Of a stretch of DNA of 64,000 nucleotides, positions 57,621 to 64,000 are shown in pieces. Position 1 is the first letter of the stretch. Each line of letters opens with the position of its first letter. The notes below the pieces were generated by a model that was not told the origin of the DNA, ran no database searches, and was given only the letters and a program-made list of their open reading frames with translations. The DNA comes from Runella defluvii (GTDB taxonomy: Bacteria > Bacteroidota > Bacteroidia > Cytophagales > Spirosomataceae): NCBI RefSeq assembly GCF_014195535.1, contig NZ_JACIBY010000002.1, positions 1 to 64,000 of the forward strand, given 5' to 3'. The translations under genes and the position numbers were made by a program.

Positions 57621-58112
57621 TTAAAGCGCCTTGGCCGCCGCGATGGTCACTGTCACTTGAGCAGAAACCCCCGTTGTGGCATCGGTATCGGTATAAGTTT
57701 CTTGGAGTTTTATGGCTCCATTGCCAATCTGCCCAATAGTTTCACCCACCGACAACATATCAAATGACCCATTGCCTAAGGCTTTGAGCTCAATGGAATC
57801 GTAGGTTTCGGTATAAGATTGCATGGTACCTGTGCTATCGCGTTGCGAAATTTTCAAGACAATATTGACGATGTTCGCCGATTTTTTGGCCACTGACATC
57901 TCAATCGTTATGTTTTCTTTGATACTTGTATTGGTTAAGTCAATGCTTTGGGCTACGCCATTGATTGACTCAGTGTAGGTAGTGCCGTTGTACGACCCAA
58001 TCACTTGGTCGGCGGGCTCAGGATCGACGGTTGTTTTGGAACAACTTGACAAAAGGGCAGCACTCAATAGCGCGAAAATGCTTCCTAAGAAGAGGTTTGA
58101 GATTGTTTTCAT
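57621..58112 (-). CDS. Lipoprotein of unknown function
   Basis: A 163-residue lipoprotein with the lipobox ALLSSC. The mature protein is beta-rich, with repeated Thr/Ser-rich strands (VIGSYNGTTYTESINGVAQS, MQSYTETYDSIELKALGNGS, ATTGVSAQVTVTIAAAK), resembling lipocalin-like or porin-associated beta domains. It begins just after the PepSY terminator and ends 144 bases before the STN receptor start, on the same strand. It may belong to the same surface system; I cannot name a family. Confidence 0.7.
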   Translation of the reverse strand: MKTISNLFLGSIFALLSAALLSSCSKTTVDPEPADQVIGSYNGTTYTESINGVAQSIDLTNTSIKENITIEMSVAKKSANIVNIVLKISQRDSTGTMQSYTETYDSIELKALGNGSFDMLSVGETIGQIGNGAIKLQETYTDTDATTGVSAQVTVTIAAAKAL

Positions 58113-58167
58113 AAACTTTAGGTGTGTAATAGTGTATGTACTTCTAACTAGACATTATTAAGAAAAA

Positions 58168-58192
58168 CAACCCAAGCTTATGGCTTGGGTTG
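58168..58192 (-). terminator. Terminator after PepSY-like gene
   Basis: CAACCCAAGC (58168-58177) pairs with GCTTGGGTTG (58183-58192) around TTATG; on the minus strand a T-rich tract (TTTTTCTT) follows. Lies 14 bases beyond the stop of the 58206-58856 gene. Confidence 0.85.
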
Positions 58193-58205
58193 CGAAAGAG
58201 CTAAA

Positions 58206-58856
58206 CTAGCGGCCTTTTTTTCCTTTTTTACCGCGTTGTGGGTGCGCTGGCGGCGTTGTTTCTTGCGTAAACGTACCTGCTGCCGTAAACTGTACTACTT
58301 TACGAGATGCTTTTTTCTCTTCGTCGGTGCCCGATGTAAGTTCAACCACAACAAAGAAATCCCCTGCTTCATTTGTTCCTGCTTTCACGGCCGTATAGGT
58401 GGCGTAGTTCGACGTAATGTACGTTGTAATAGCCGCTGGCAGACTGGCAATTTCAACACTTGTCAACTTGGCTTTTTTACCATACTTTTCAAGCACTTTG
58501 TTGAAAGTACCATCTGCGTTAAAGAGTACGCCAGTGTGCGTTCCGTCAGCGAGTTTCAACCCTACCACAATTTGTCCTGCTGCGTCTTTTCCCGCAAACT
58601 GAATTTCCGCTCCCGCGTAGTTTGTGGTAATGTAAGAACTTACGGCTGCTGGCAAATCTGCTTCTTCGATTTCGGTTAGCTTACCTTTACACTTTTGTTT
58701 GGTTACAGTGTCGGTTGTGGCCGCAGCACGAGCTGCCGAAAGCTGCACTACTTCTGTCAAATCTTCCGTTGTCGAATTGGCGTTGATGTCTTCACGGTTG
58801 CAGCTCACCAAAAATAGCCCTACTAACGCGAACACAAAAAACAATGTCTTTTTCAT
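58206..58856 (-). CDS. PepSY-like lipoprotein (two repeats)
   Basis: A 216-residue lipoprotein (lipobox LFLVSC) with two PepSY-like (DUF2874 type) units: EIEEADLPAAVSSYITTNYA (about 62-81) and SVEIASLPAAITTYITSNYA (about 132-151), each followed by a strand pair (IVVGLKLADGTHTGV; FFVVVELTSGTDEEK). The tail is very basic (RGKKGKKGR). PepSY-like domains bind or inhibit peptidases or act as small sensor modules; the exact role is unknown. It is a single-gene transcript with its own terminator, divergent from the ECF sigma gene. Confidence 0.82.
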   Translation of the reverse strand: MKKTLFFVFALVGLFLVSCNREDINANSTTEDLTEVVQLSAARAAATTDTVTKQKCKGKLTEIEEADLPAAVSSYITTNYAGAEIQFAGKDAAGQIVVGLKLADGTHTGVLFNADGTFNKVLEKYGKKAKLTSVEIASLPAAITTYITSNYATYTAVKAGTNEAGDFFVVVELTSGTDEEKKASRKVVQFTAAGTFTQETTPPAHPQRGKKGKKGR

Positions 58857-59071
58857 GGTTTGTTTTTGTTAAGTTGAAAAATTGATAGTTGGAAATTGAT
58901 TTCAGTAGCCATTACGTAGGGTTTTTGCAGGGCGTGGCAAAAAAGTTTTAAATTTTTTTAAGAAAAAAAAAGTGTAATTTGTTGCAACACTAGGCCACAT
59001 AATAGCGTACAGGCGTGTATGTATCAGGCAGATATTGAAGCCGCTAACAACCATCCAAATCCGTTACTACC

Positions 59072-59668
59072 TTGTTTTTTCGAAAAAAAACCAACTTTAC
59101 CGAAGATGACCTGGAGGAAGTCATCCAAGCGTGCAGGAGCAACGACAGCCGCGCGCAGAGGGTGCTTTTTCAGCAATTTTTCGGTTATGCCAAGGGAATC
59201 AGCTTGCGGTATTCGTCATCGATGGAAGAAGCTGAAGAAATTTTGAACGAAAGTTTCTTAAAGGTTTTCCAGCACATCGACCGCTACGACCTCACCCAGC
59301 CTTTCAAGGCTTGGTTGCGGACGATTGTGGTCAATACCGCGATTAGCTATTACCGAAAGCATCAAAAATTTCATGGCGAGATTGGGCTAGATAATATTCA
59401 CGAGCCATCAAACGACGCGTCGGTCATTGACCAAATATCTGCCGAGGAGATTTTGGCTTTGGTGCAACAGTTGAAACCGATTTATCGTACTGTCTTTACG
59501 ATGCACGTGGTGGACGGCTACCAGCTTCGTGAGATTGCAGATGTGCTCAATTTTAATGAAGCCACCGTACGCTCGCATTTTTCACGAGCCCGTACCCGTT
59601 TGCAAGAGTTAATCAAGCAATCATACCCGCTTTTTAGCGAGGGGAAAGTAGAACAGAAGTTTAAGTGA
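59072..59668 (+). CDS. ECF-family RNA polymerase sigma factor
   Basis: A 198-residue sigma-70-type factor. Region 2 (ACRSNDSRAQRVLFQQFFGYAKGISLRYSSSMEEAEEILNESFLKVFQHIDRYD, in part) and region 4 (LKPIYRTVFTMHVVDGYQL, then EIADVLNFNEATVRSHFSRARTRL) are clear. The frame has no ATG before region 2: a stop lies at 59045 and the only start codon that gives the whole domain is TTG at 59072, unusual here. It is followed 80 bases later by an envelope-spanning protein that is probably its regulator. Targets unknown. Confidence 0.9.
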   Translation: MFFRKKTNFTEDDLEEVIQACRSNDSRAQRVLFQQFFGYAKGISLRYSSSMEEAEEILNESFLKVFQHIDRYDLTQPFKAWLRTIVVNTAISYYRKHQKFHGEIGLDNIHEPSNDASVIDQISAEEILALVQQLKPIYRTVFTMHVVDGYQLREIADVLNFNEATVRSHFSRARTRLQELIKQSYPLFSEGKVEQKFK

Positions 59669-59748
59669 GTACCCCAAATTACTGAATTAAACGGCGATTT
59701 TCAGCCCAAAAACAATAAACTAAGTGTGAAAACACGCTACCAACAACA

Positions 59749-61416
59749 ATGAAACCCGATAAATTTGACGAAGCTATACGCCAAAAGTTGGAAGGGATTC
59801 AGCCCAGTTTTCAAGAAGACGACTGGTCGAAGTTTGCCGCTTACCAAGCAGCCCATACTTCACAGCCCTTTTTCCAACGCTTTAGTGCGCGCACTGCATG
59901 GTACACTGCTGCTAGTGTAGCGGCTGCCATGATGGTATTTGCCAATGTCTATCAGTATCGAACCAACAAAAAACTGGACCACGAAGTAGTCGAGCTTAAA
60001 GCAACTATTGCCAAGCAAAAAGACGCTCCCGTTCGAGTGACTACCCGCGTAGATACTGTTTATATTACCAAATACATCGAAGTAAAATCTTCTAAACTCA
60101 ATACCTATGATTCATCTGTACCTTCTTTAAATGACGAAAGCCCCGACGAAACAATAGGCCAAGAACCCGCCGTAGCCGAACGCCTCAAAAATGTTGGAAA
60201 GATTATTCGTCAAAGTCCTAACCAACGAATCAGCAACGCATTTGAACGTACGCCCAAACAAGTGGATGCCGTTAGCGACGTGTCGGGCGAAGTTGAAAGC
60301 GATGTTATCAACAAAAAAGGAATTGAGAAAGAAGATGTGATCCAACGAGGAAATGGGGTAAATGCAAATGCCAACTCAGTCCGCAATCCCGTCCGCCCCG
60401 CCCGTGAAAACGAGGCAAAGGCGGGTCGTGTCAACCGCAACCAAATTGCCGCTCGCGAGTCGATTTCTTCAAAAAACAGCTCGTTGGTTTCGCAACAATC
60501 AACCAGCAAAAACAACACAAATACAGGCACATACCAAACGTCCAAAGTTCTTTCTGAAGAATCCAATGGAATACGCCCTGAAAGTGCTCTTTCAGAAAGC
60601 GAGTCGGGAGCCATCGCCTTGCTAGAACCCCGCACCGAAATCGAAGAATTAGCGGGTATCCCTCCCGCAGAAGCCAAAGTAGAGCGGTATGCCTATACGA
60701 AGTTATCAAACCCTTCTAATCAGGCAACCTCCACTTCGGCGGCTACCACTGCGGCCTCGGCGGCCGCACCACCACCACCTCCTCCTCCTTCAATTTCGTT
60801 TAAAAACATGAAATTCAGAATGGGTGTTGGCTTAAACATTAGCAATGGCTCAACCACTTATACGGCCAATACAAGCTTGCTTTTGGGCAAGTTTTGGAGT
60901 ATAAACGTGGGTCTAGCGCGTGCTTTTATCATAGGGCCCCAATACTATACCGAAGATAATTTTAAGGAAAAAACGAAAAGCGATTTTAAAGATTGGAACA
61001 AAAAAGGGCCCATTCAACCGCCAATGGCGCCACCTCAAGCGTTCAATATCTCAACCAGTGCTACTTTGTGGCAGCTACCCGTGAGTTTGACGTATCGTTG
61101 GCCAATGAATGACGGGTTTGCCTTTTTATTATCGGGAGGAACCAACTTTAATTTATCCGCTTGTCAATCATTTAGTTTTTATACCCGCGAACGCAACGGA
61201 GAATTGACACAAAAACGGGGAGATTTTGTGCTTAAACCTACGCTGTCAAACGACCTTATTGCGGCCGCTGGTGTTGAAAAACAATGGAGACACCTTGTCG
61301 TCCAAGCAGAAACTTATATTGCCCCTTATTTACAAAAACCGTCATACCTCACCGAAAACCGCAACTTAGGTATTCGATTTAAGGTCATGTATCAGTTTGG
61401 GAAAAAAGCCATTTAG
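59749..61416 (+). CDS. Envelope-spanning protein: anti-sigma-like N-terminus and outer-membrane barrel-like C-terminus
   Basis: A 555-residue protein. Residues 1-45 (DKFDEAIRQKLEGIQPSFQE, WSKFAAYQA) look like the cytoplasmic N-terminus of Bacteroidota anti-sigma partners; one membrane helix follows (about 48-66), then a short coiled coil (KLDHEVVELKATIAKQKD), about 240 residues of Ser/Asn/Glu-rich linker ending in a polyproline run (residue about 340), and a C-terminal domain (about 350-555) with alternating strands (FRMGVGLNISNGSTTYTANT, LPVSLTYRW, FKVMYQFGKKAI) like an outer-membrane beta barrel. It follows the ECF sigma gene and should control it. The chain would cross the periplasm. Confidence 0.75.
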   Translation: MKPDKFDEAIRQKLEGIQPSFQEDDWSKFAAYQAAHTSQPFFQRFSARTAWYTAASVAAAMMVFANVYQYRTNKKLDHEVVELKATIAKQKDAPVRVTTRVDTVYITKYIEVKSSKLNTYDSSVPSLNDESPDETIGQEPAVAERLKNVGKIIRQSPNQRISNAFERTPKQVDAVSDVSGEVESDVINKKGIEKEDVIQRGNGVNANANSVRNPVRPARENEAKAGRVNRNQIAARESISSKNSSLVSQQSTSKNNTNTGTYQTSKVLSEESNGIRPESALSESESGAIALLEPRTEIEELAGIPPAEAKVERYAYTKLSNPSNQATSTSAATTAASAAAPPPPPPPSISFKNMKFRMGVGLNISNGSTTYTANTSLLLGKFWSINVGLARAFIIGPQYYTEDNFKEKTKSDFKDWNKKGPIQPPMAPPQAFNISTSATLWQLPVSLTYRWPMNDGFAFLLSGGTNFNLSACQSFSFYTRERNGELTQKRGDFVLKPTLSNDLIAAAGVEKQWRHLVVQAETYIAPYLQKPSYLTENRNLGIRFKVMYQFGKKAI

Positions 61417-61468
61417 GCCACCAAAGTGACTTTTTATTACCAAACGTTCAACTAGCCCGCTTTGATCG

Positions 61469-61503
61469 CCCGTCGTGCTCACCAGCCGACGGGTTATTTT
61501 TTT
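61469..61503 (+). terminator. Terminator of the sigma/anti-sigma operon
   Basis: CCCGTCG (61469-61475) pairs with CGACGGG (61487-61493), followed by TTATTTTTTT. Lies about 50 bases after the stop of the envelope-spanning gene. Confidence 0.85.
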
Positions 61504-61535
61504 ATATTTGACCCTCAATCTGACTTGTCCAAACT

Positions 61536-62327
61536 ATGCGCATTTCTTTTGTAGGAGCAGGAAACGTAGCTTGGCACCTAGCCCAAGCCCTCGAAAACGC
61601 AGGCCACCATATTGTCGAAATATACAGTCGCGATGCCCGAAACGCTCGTCGGCTTGTCAATAAACTATACGATACCCACATCGCTCCCGACCTTGACTTT
61701 GCCGAAAGCACTGCCGAATTGCTCATTTTGGCCGTTGCCGACGATGCCCTTACCGACGTGGTTTCGCGGTTGGTACTTCCCGAAAACTGTACGGTGGTTC
61801 ACACTTCAGGCACAAAATCACTGGCAGAATTTCAGCAGCTTATTGATATTTATAGCGACATTCCTGCCAAAACGGGCGTTTTGTATCCCCTCCAAACGTT
61901 CAGCAAAGACGTCGAACTATCGCTAGTTGATGTACCATTTTGCATCGAATCGTCGGAAGCCGTTACGGAAAAAATGCTGATTCAATTGGCCCAAGGCATC
62001 AGTAATGTTGTTTATCTTATGACCTCCGAAGAACGGCGTTTGATGCACATTGGGGCGGTTTTTGCCTGCAATTTCAGCAATCATTTGTTGGCCATCTCCA
62101 AACGAATTTTGGATGCCGAGCACCTAGAGTTTGACTTGCTCAAACCCCTCATCCGCGAAACACTCCGCAAGGCCCTTCAAAGCCCCGACCCTGCGCTCGT
62201 CCAGACAGGGCCAGCACGCCGTGGCGACCATCAAACCATCGAAACGCACCTCGACTACCTCGAACGCTATCCTGCTTGGCAAGGCATCTATGAAGTTTTG
62301 TCTGAAAGTATTCAGCGGGTTCGATAA
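61536..62327 (+). CDS. DUF2520/Rossmann-like NAD(P)-binding oxidoreductase
   Basis: A 263-residue protein. The N-terminal Rossmann domain starts MRISFVGAGNVAWHLAQALENAG and has ILAVADDALTDVV; the C-terminal helical DUF2520 domain contains TGVLYPLQTFSKD, the MHIGAVFACNFSNHLLAI segment and GPARRGDHQTIETHL. It resembles F420-dependent/ketopantoate-like reductases, but the reaction is unknown. A TATATTTG -7-like element lies at 61503-61510; no TTG is found at the -33 position. It is a single gene, convergent with cvpA. Confidence 0.88.
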   Translation: MRISFVGAGNVAWHLAQALENAGHHIVEIYSRDARNARRLVNKLYDTHIAPDLDFAESTAELLILAVADDALTDVVSRLVLPENCTVVHTSGTKSLAEFQQLIDIYSDIPAKTGVLYPLQTFSKDVELSLVDVPFCIESSEAVTEKMLIQLAQGISNVVYLMTSEERRLMHIGAVFACNFSNHLLAISKRILDAEHLEFDLLKPLIRETLRKALQSPDPALVQTGPARRGDHQTIETHLDYLERYPAWQGIYEVLSESIQRVR

Positions 62328-62330
62328 AGG

Positions 62331-62375
62331 AGTGGTGAGAGATGAGTGATGAGAGATAAGTGATGAGAGATGAGT
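62331..62375. repeat. 14-base tandem repeat
   Basis: Three units of AGTGATGAGAGATG-like sequence (62331-62344, 62345-62358, 62359-62372) plus the start of a fourth, in the 70-base space between two convergent genes. Confidence 0.8.
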
Positions 62376-62397
62376 CACGAAAATCGCCATTCTCTCT

Positions 62398-62922
62398 CTA
62401 CTCTCCTCTTCCCCATTCACGAATGAGGTTGCCACCTACGGGAATCCAATCAGAGATGACACTGATAATTTTGGGAGCAATGGGAACGGTATATTCGTAT
62501 AAAAAACTTTCGTTGCGGTATTTGGGCGGCATGGCTACCCCAATCGTACTAAGCAACCAAAAGAAAACACTGATACCAAACACCCACGTAAATATACCAA
62601 CAGCAGCCCCTGCTAGGTTGTCGAGCGTGCCTAAGATGGTATAACGGAGCATGGAACGTAACGAATACCCAATGCGGTTGACCATGAAGATGGTCGGGAA
62701 GAAAATAACTGAAAAGCCAATAAATGGCAAAAACTTACGCGTAAGCTCTACCGTCAGGTAAGGTGCGAGCAAATCGGTACCAAAACGAAGAAATTTAAAA
62801 CCCACAATCATGGCTATCACAAAGGCTGCTACGCCGACAACTTCGACGAGTAGCCCCTTGCGATAGCCATTAAATGCTCCCCAAGCGAGTGGGATAATAA
62901 TGAGCAAATCTAGGGTGTTCAT
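62398..62922 (-). CDS. CvpA-family membrane protein
   Basis: A 174-residue membrane protein with four helices: LDLLIIIPLAWGAFNGYRKGLL, VVGVAAFVIAMIVGFKFL, the central FIGFSVIFFPTIFMVNRI and a final AAVGIFTWVFGISVFFWLL. NGYRKGLL is the CvpA signature. CvpA proteins affect envelope integrity and colicin V export in Escherichia coli. It overlaps the YqeY-like gene by four bases (ATGA), so they are one transcription and translation unit. Confidence 0.9.
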   Translation of the reverse strand: MNTLDLLIIIPLAWGAFNGYRKGLLVEVVGVAAFVIAMIVGFKFLRFGTDLLAPYLTVELTRKFLPFIGFSVIFFPTIFMVNRIGYSLRSMLRYTILGTLDNLAGAAVGIFTWVFGISVFFWLLSTIGVAMPPKYRNESFLYEYTVPIAPKIISVISDWIPVGGNLIREWGRGE

Positions 62923-63371
62923 CCCACGAGCAAGCTTTTCGCCAGTGTTTGTACCACTTTACCGTCGGTTTGGCCTGCCAGTTCTTTCATAGCAACGCCC
63001 ATGATTTTACCTATTTCAGCAGGCGATTTAGCCCCTACCCGCTCAATAATCTCCACGAGTTTGGCCTTTACTTCTTCCTCTGAAAGTTGTTGTGGTAAAT
63101 ATTTTTCAATGACCGCGATTTCGGCTACTTCCTTTTCCAACAAATCGGGACGATTTTGTTGTTCATAAATAGAGGCCGAATCACGACGTTGTTTGGCGGC
63201 TTTGGTCAACAGCTTCAGTTCATCGTCGGCACTCAAATCTCCACTTGCTCCTTCTTTCGTTTCTTCCAAGAGAATCAACGACTTAATGGCACGTAATGCG
63301 CGGAGTGTATCCTGATTTTTATCGCGCATGGCCTGCTTGATGTCCTCGTCTATGCGTTTCTTCAGCGTCAT
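62919..63371 (-). CDS. GatB/YqeY domain protein
   Basis: A 150-residue helical protein of the GatB/YqeY family: MTLKKRIDEDIKQAMRDKNQ, then TLRALRAIKSLIL, and the C-terminal KIMGVAMKELAGQTDGKVVQTLAKSLL. This domain in GatB helps tRNA-dependent amidotransferase bind tRNA; free YqeY proteins have an unknown, probably tRNA-related, role. It precedes cvpA with a four-base overlap and is divergent from the tRNA-His gene. A TAATTTTG -7-like element lies at 63395-63388 on its strand without a clear -33. Confidence 0.92.
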   Translation of the reverse strand: MTLKKRIDEDIKQAMRDKNQDTLRALRAIKSLILLEETKEGASGDLSADDELKLLTKAAKQRRDSASIYEQQNRPDLLEKEVAEIAVIEKYLPQQLSEEEVKAKLVEIIERVGAKSPAEIGKIMGVAMKELAGQTDGKVVQTLAKSLLVG

Positions 63372-63428
63372 GATTTAAAATAGTTTACAAAATTATGTTG
63401 CAAATCTACGAAAAAAATGCGCTAAGGC

Positions 63429-63460
63429 TTGGAAAATTTAAAAAGGTGTGCTTATCTTTG
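63429..63460 (+). promoter_or_regulatory. Bacteroidota-type promoter of tRNA-His
   Basis: TTG (63429-63431), 21-base spacer, TATCTTTG (63453-63460). Predicted transcript start near 63466, a few bases before the tRNA. Confidence 0.65.
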
Positions 63461-63474
63461 CACTCCCAAAACAC

Positions 63475-63549
<75 letters not shown>

Positions 63550-63551
63550 CT

Positions 63552-63586
63552 AAAAAAATCCCAATGCAAAGCGTTGGGATTTTTTG
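63552..63586 (+). terminator. Terminator after tRNA-His
   Basis: A-run, ATCCCAA, loop TGCAAAGCG, TTGGGAT and a T-run; strong in both directions. It directly follows the tRNA. Confidence 0.9.
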
Positions 63587-63642
63587 TGTTTATCGATTCA
63601 AAAAACCTTTTCTCCGAGTTTTTGTTAGATAAGTACTACTAT

Positions 63643-64000
63643 ATGAAAACATTTTTCTCATCTCTGCGCGCCTCGTCCACCTTTGAATACACCTGCTGGA
63701 TTATACTACCTGCTATGAACCTTACTGGATTGGCAGGTTTGTTCCTTAGAGAATCCGAGGAGTTCTTCAAAGCACTCGTTCCTTTTCACTTGGTAACTTC
63801 ATTGTTCATCATGATGATTTTTCACCAAGACTGGAACCGTTCTTTTGTGATTTATTGCATCGTTACCTATCTCATTGGATTTGGTGTAGAAGCACTGGGC
63901 GTCCACACAGGTCTTATTTTTGGACATTATCAGTACGGCGAAACACTAGGCTGGAAAGTCATTGGCGTTCCATTGACCATTGGTCTTAACTGGCTCGCAA
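63643..64000 (+). CDS. cruF: Carotenoid biosynthesis protein CruF-like (cut by window edge)
   Basis: Only the first 119 codons are in the window; the frame is open to base 64000. The start is ATG 63643. Three membrane helices are visible (WIILPAMNLTGLAGLFL, LVTSLFIMMIF, SFVIYCIVTYLIGFGVEALG) and the signature GVEALGVHTGLIFGHYQYG then GWKVIGVPLTIGLNW matches the CruF/DUF422 family of carotenoid 1',2'-hydratases, which add water to acyclic carotenoid ends (psi ends) in the membrane. Cytophagales pigments such as flexixanthin and saproxanthin need this step. The rest of the gene and any crt neighbours lie beyond the window. Confidence 0.8.
   Translation, partial: MKTFFSSLRASSTFEYTCWIILPAMNLTGLAGLFLRESEEFFKALVPFHLVTSLFIMMIFHQDWNRSFVIYCIVTYLIGFGVEALGVHTGLIFGHYQYGETLGWKVIGVPLTIGLNWLA

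Overview
The window looks like a chromosomal segment of a Cytophagales-type bacterium (Bacteroidota; Runella/Spirosoma-like is my inference). Pointers are the many TonB-dependent receptors with carboxypeptidase-like or STN domains, a DUF4249 lipoprotein behind a receptor, LytS/LytTR and TPR histidine-kinase systems, a GH3-family protein, MiaE, a CruF-type carotenoid gene, and promoters of the Bacteroidota form TTG-N19-21-TAnnTTTG seen in front of several genes. No phage, transposase, integrase or CRISPR array was found. Most genes lie on the minus strand.

Layout. 1-2.2 kb: small membrane protein, a secreted caspase-like protein with an EF-hand and two Tudor-like domains, and a lipoprotein. 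2.2-9.4 kb: a minus-strand heme/porphyrin operon (TonB receptor, TolQ/ExbB-like channel, DUF2149 protein, CobN/HmuS-like chelatase). 9.5-15.3 kb: S41 peptidase, miaE, and a very large plug-domain/macroglobulin-like protein. 15.6-19.0 kb: PLP dehydratase/racemase, GH3 protein, surE. 19.1-32.4 kb: a glycan-degradation region (GH95-like glycosidase, a putative GHL6-like glycosidase, two sulfatases) interrupted by a three-gene secreted cassette with a papain-like protein and by a NarL/TPR-kinase two-component pair. 32.5-37.0 kb: TonB receptor with a PAS-LuxR regulator, then a HEAT-repeat protein and an unknown partner. 37.2-40.1 kb: the three-gene proton-translocating transhydrogenase pntAA-pntAB-pntB. 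40.3-44.1 kb: outer-membrane receptor plus a second S41 paralogue. 44.5-47.5 kb: a LytS-like kinase, a degenerate second kinase and a LytTR regulator. 47.9-53.6 kb: hslU, small lipoprotein, NTF2-like protein, diadenylate cyclase cdaA with a DedA protein, and a ClC transporter. 53.8-61.4 kb: receptor/DUF4249 pair, PepSY-like lipoprotein, ECF sigma factor with an envelope-spanning partner. 61.5-64 kb: DUF2520 reductase, CvpA, YqeY, tRNA-His and a truncated cruF-like gene.

The most distinctive feature is between the genes. At least sixteen short hairpins share the form GGTTx-(NGAG or TAAG)-x'AACC, with compensatory changes at the x pair and in the flanking stem. They are scattered and sometimes arrayed in the spacers. 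Other palindrome families accompany them (AAACCT/AGGTTT, CGGTCtGAY/RTCtGACCG, a nested 135-bp element), as does an exact 76-bp tandem array of hairpins after the LytTR gene. These look like REP/MITE-type repeats of more than one family and are not explained by simple terminators.

Functions are inferred from family resemblance recognised by eye; no database search was run.
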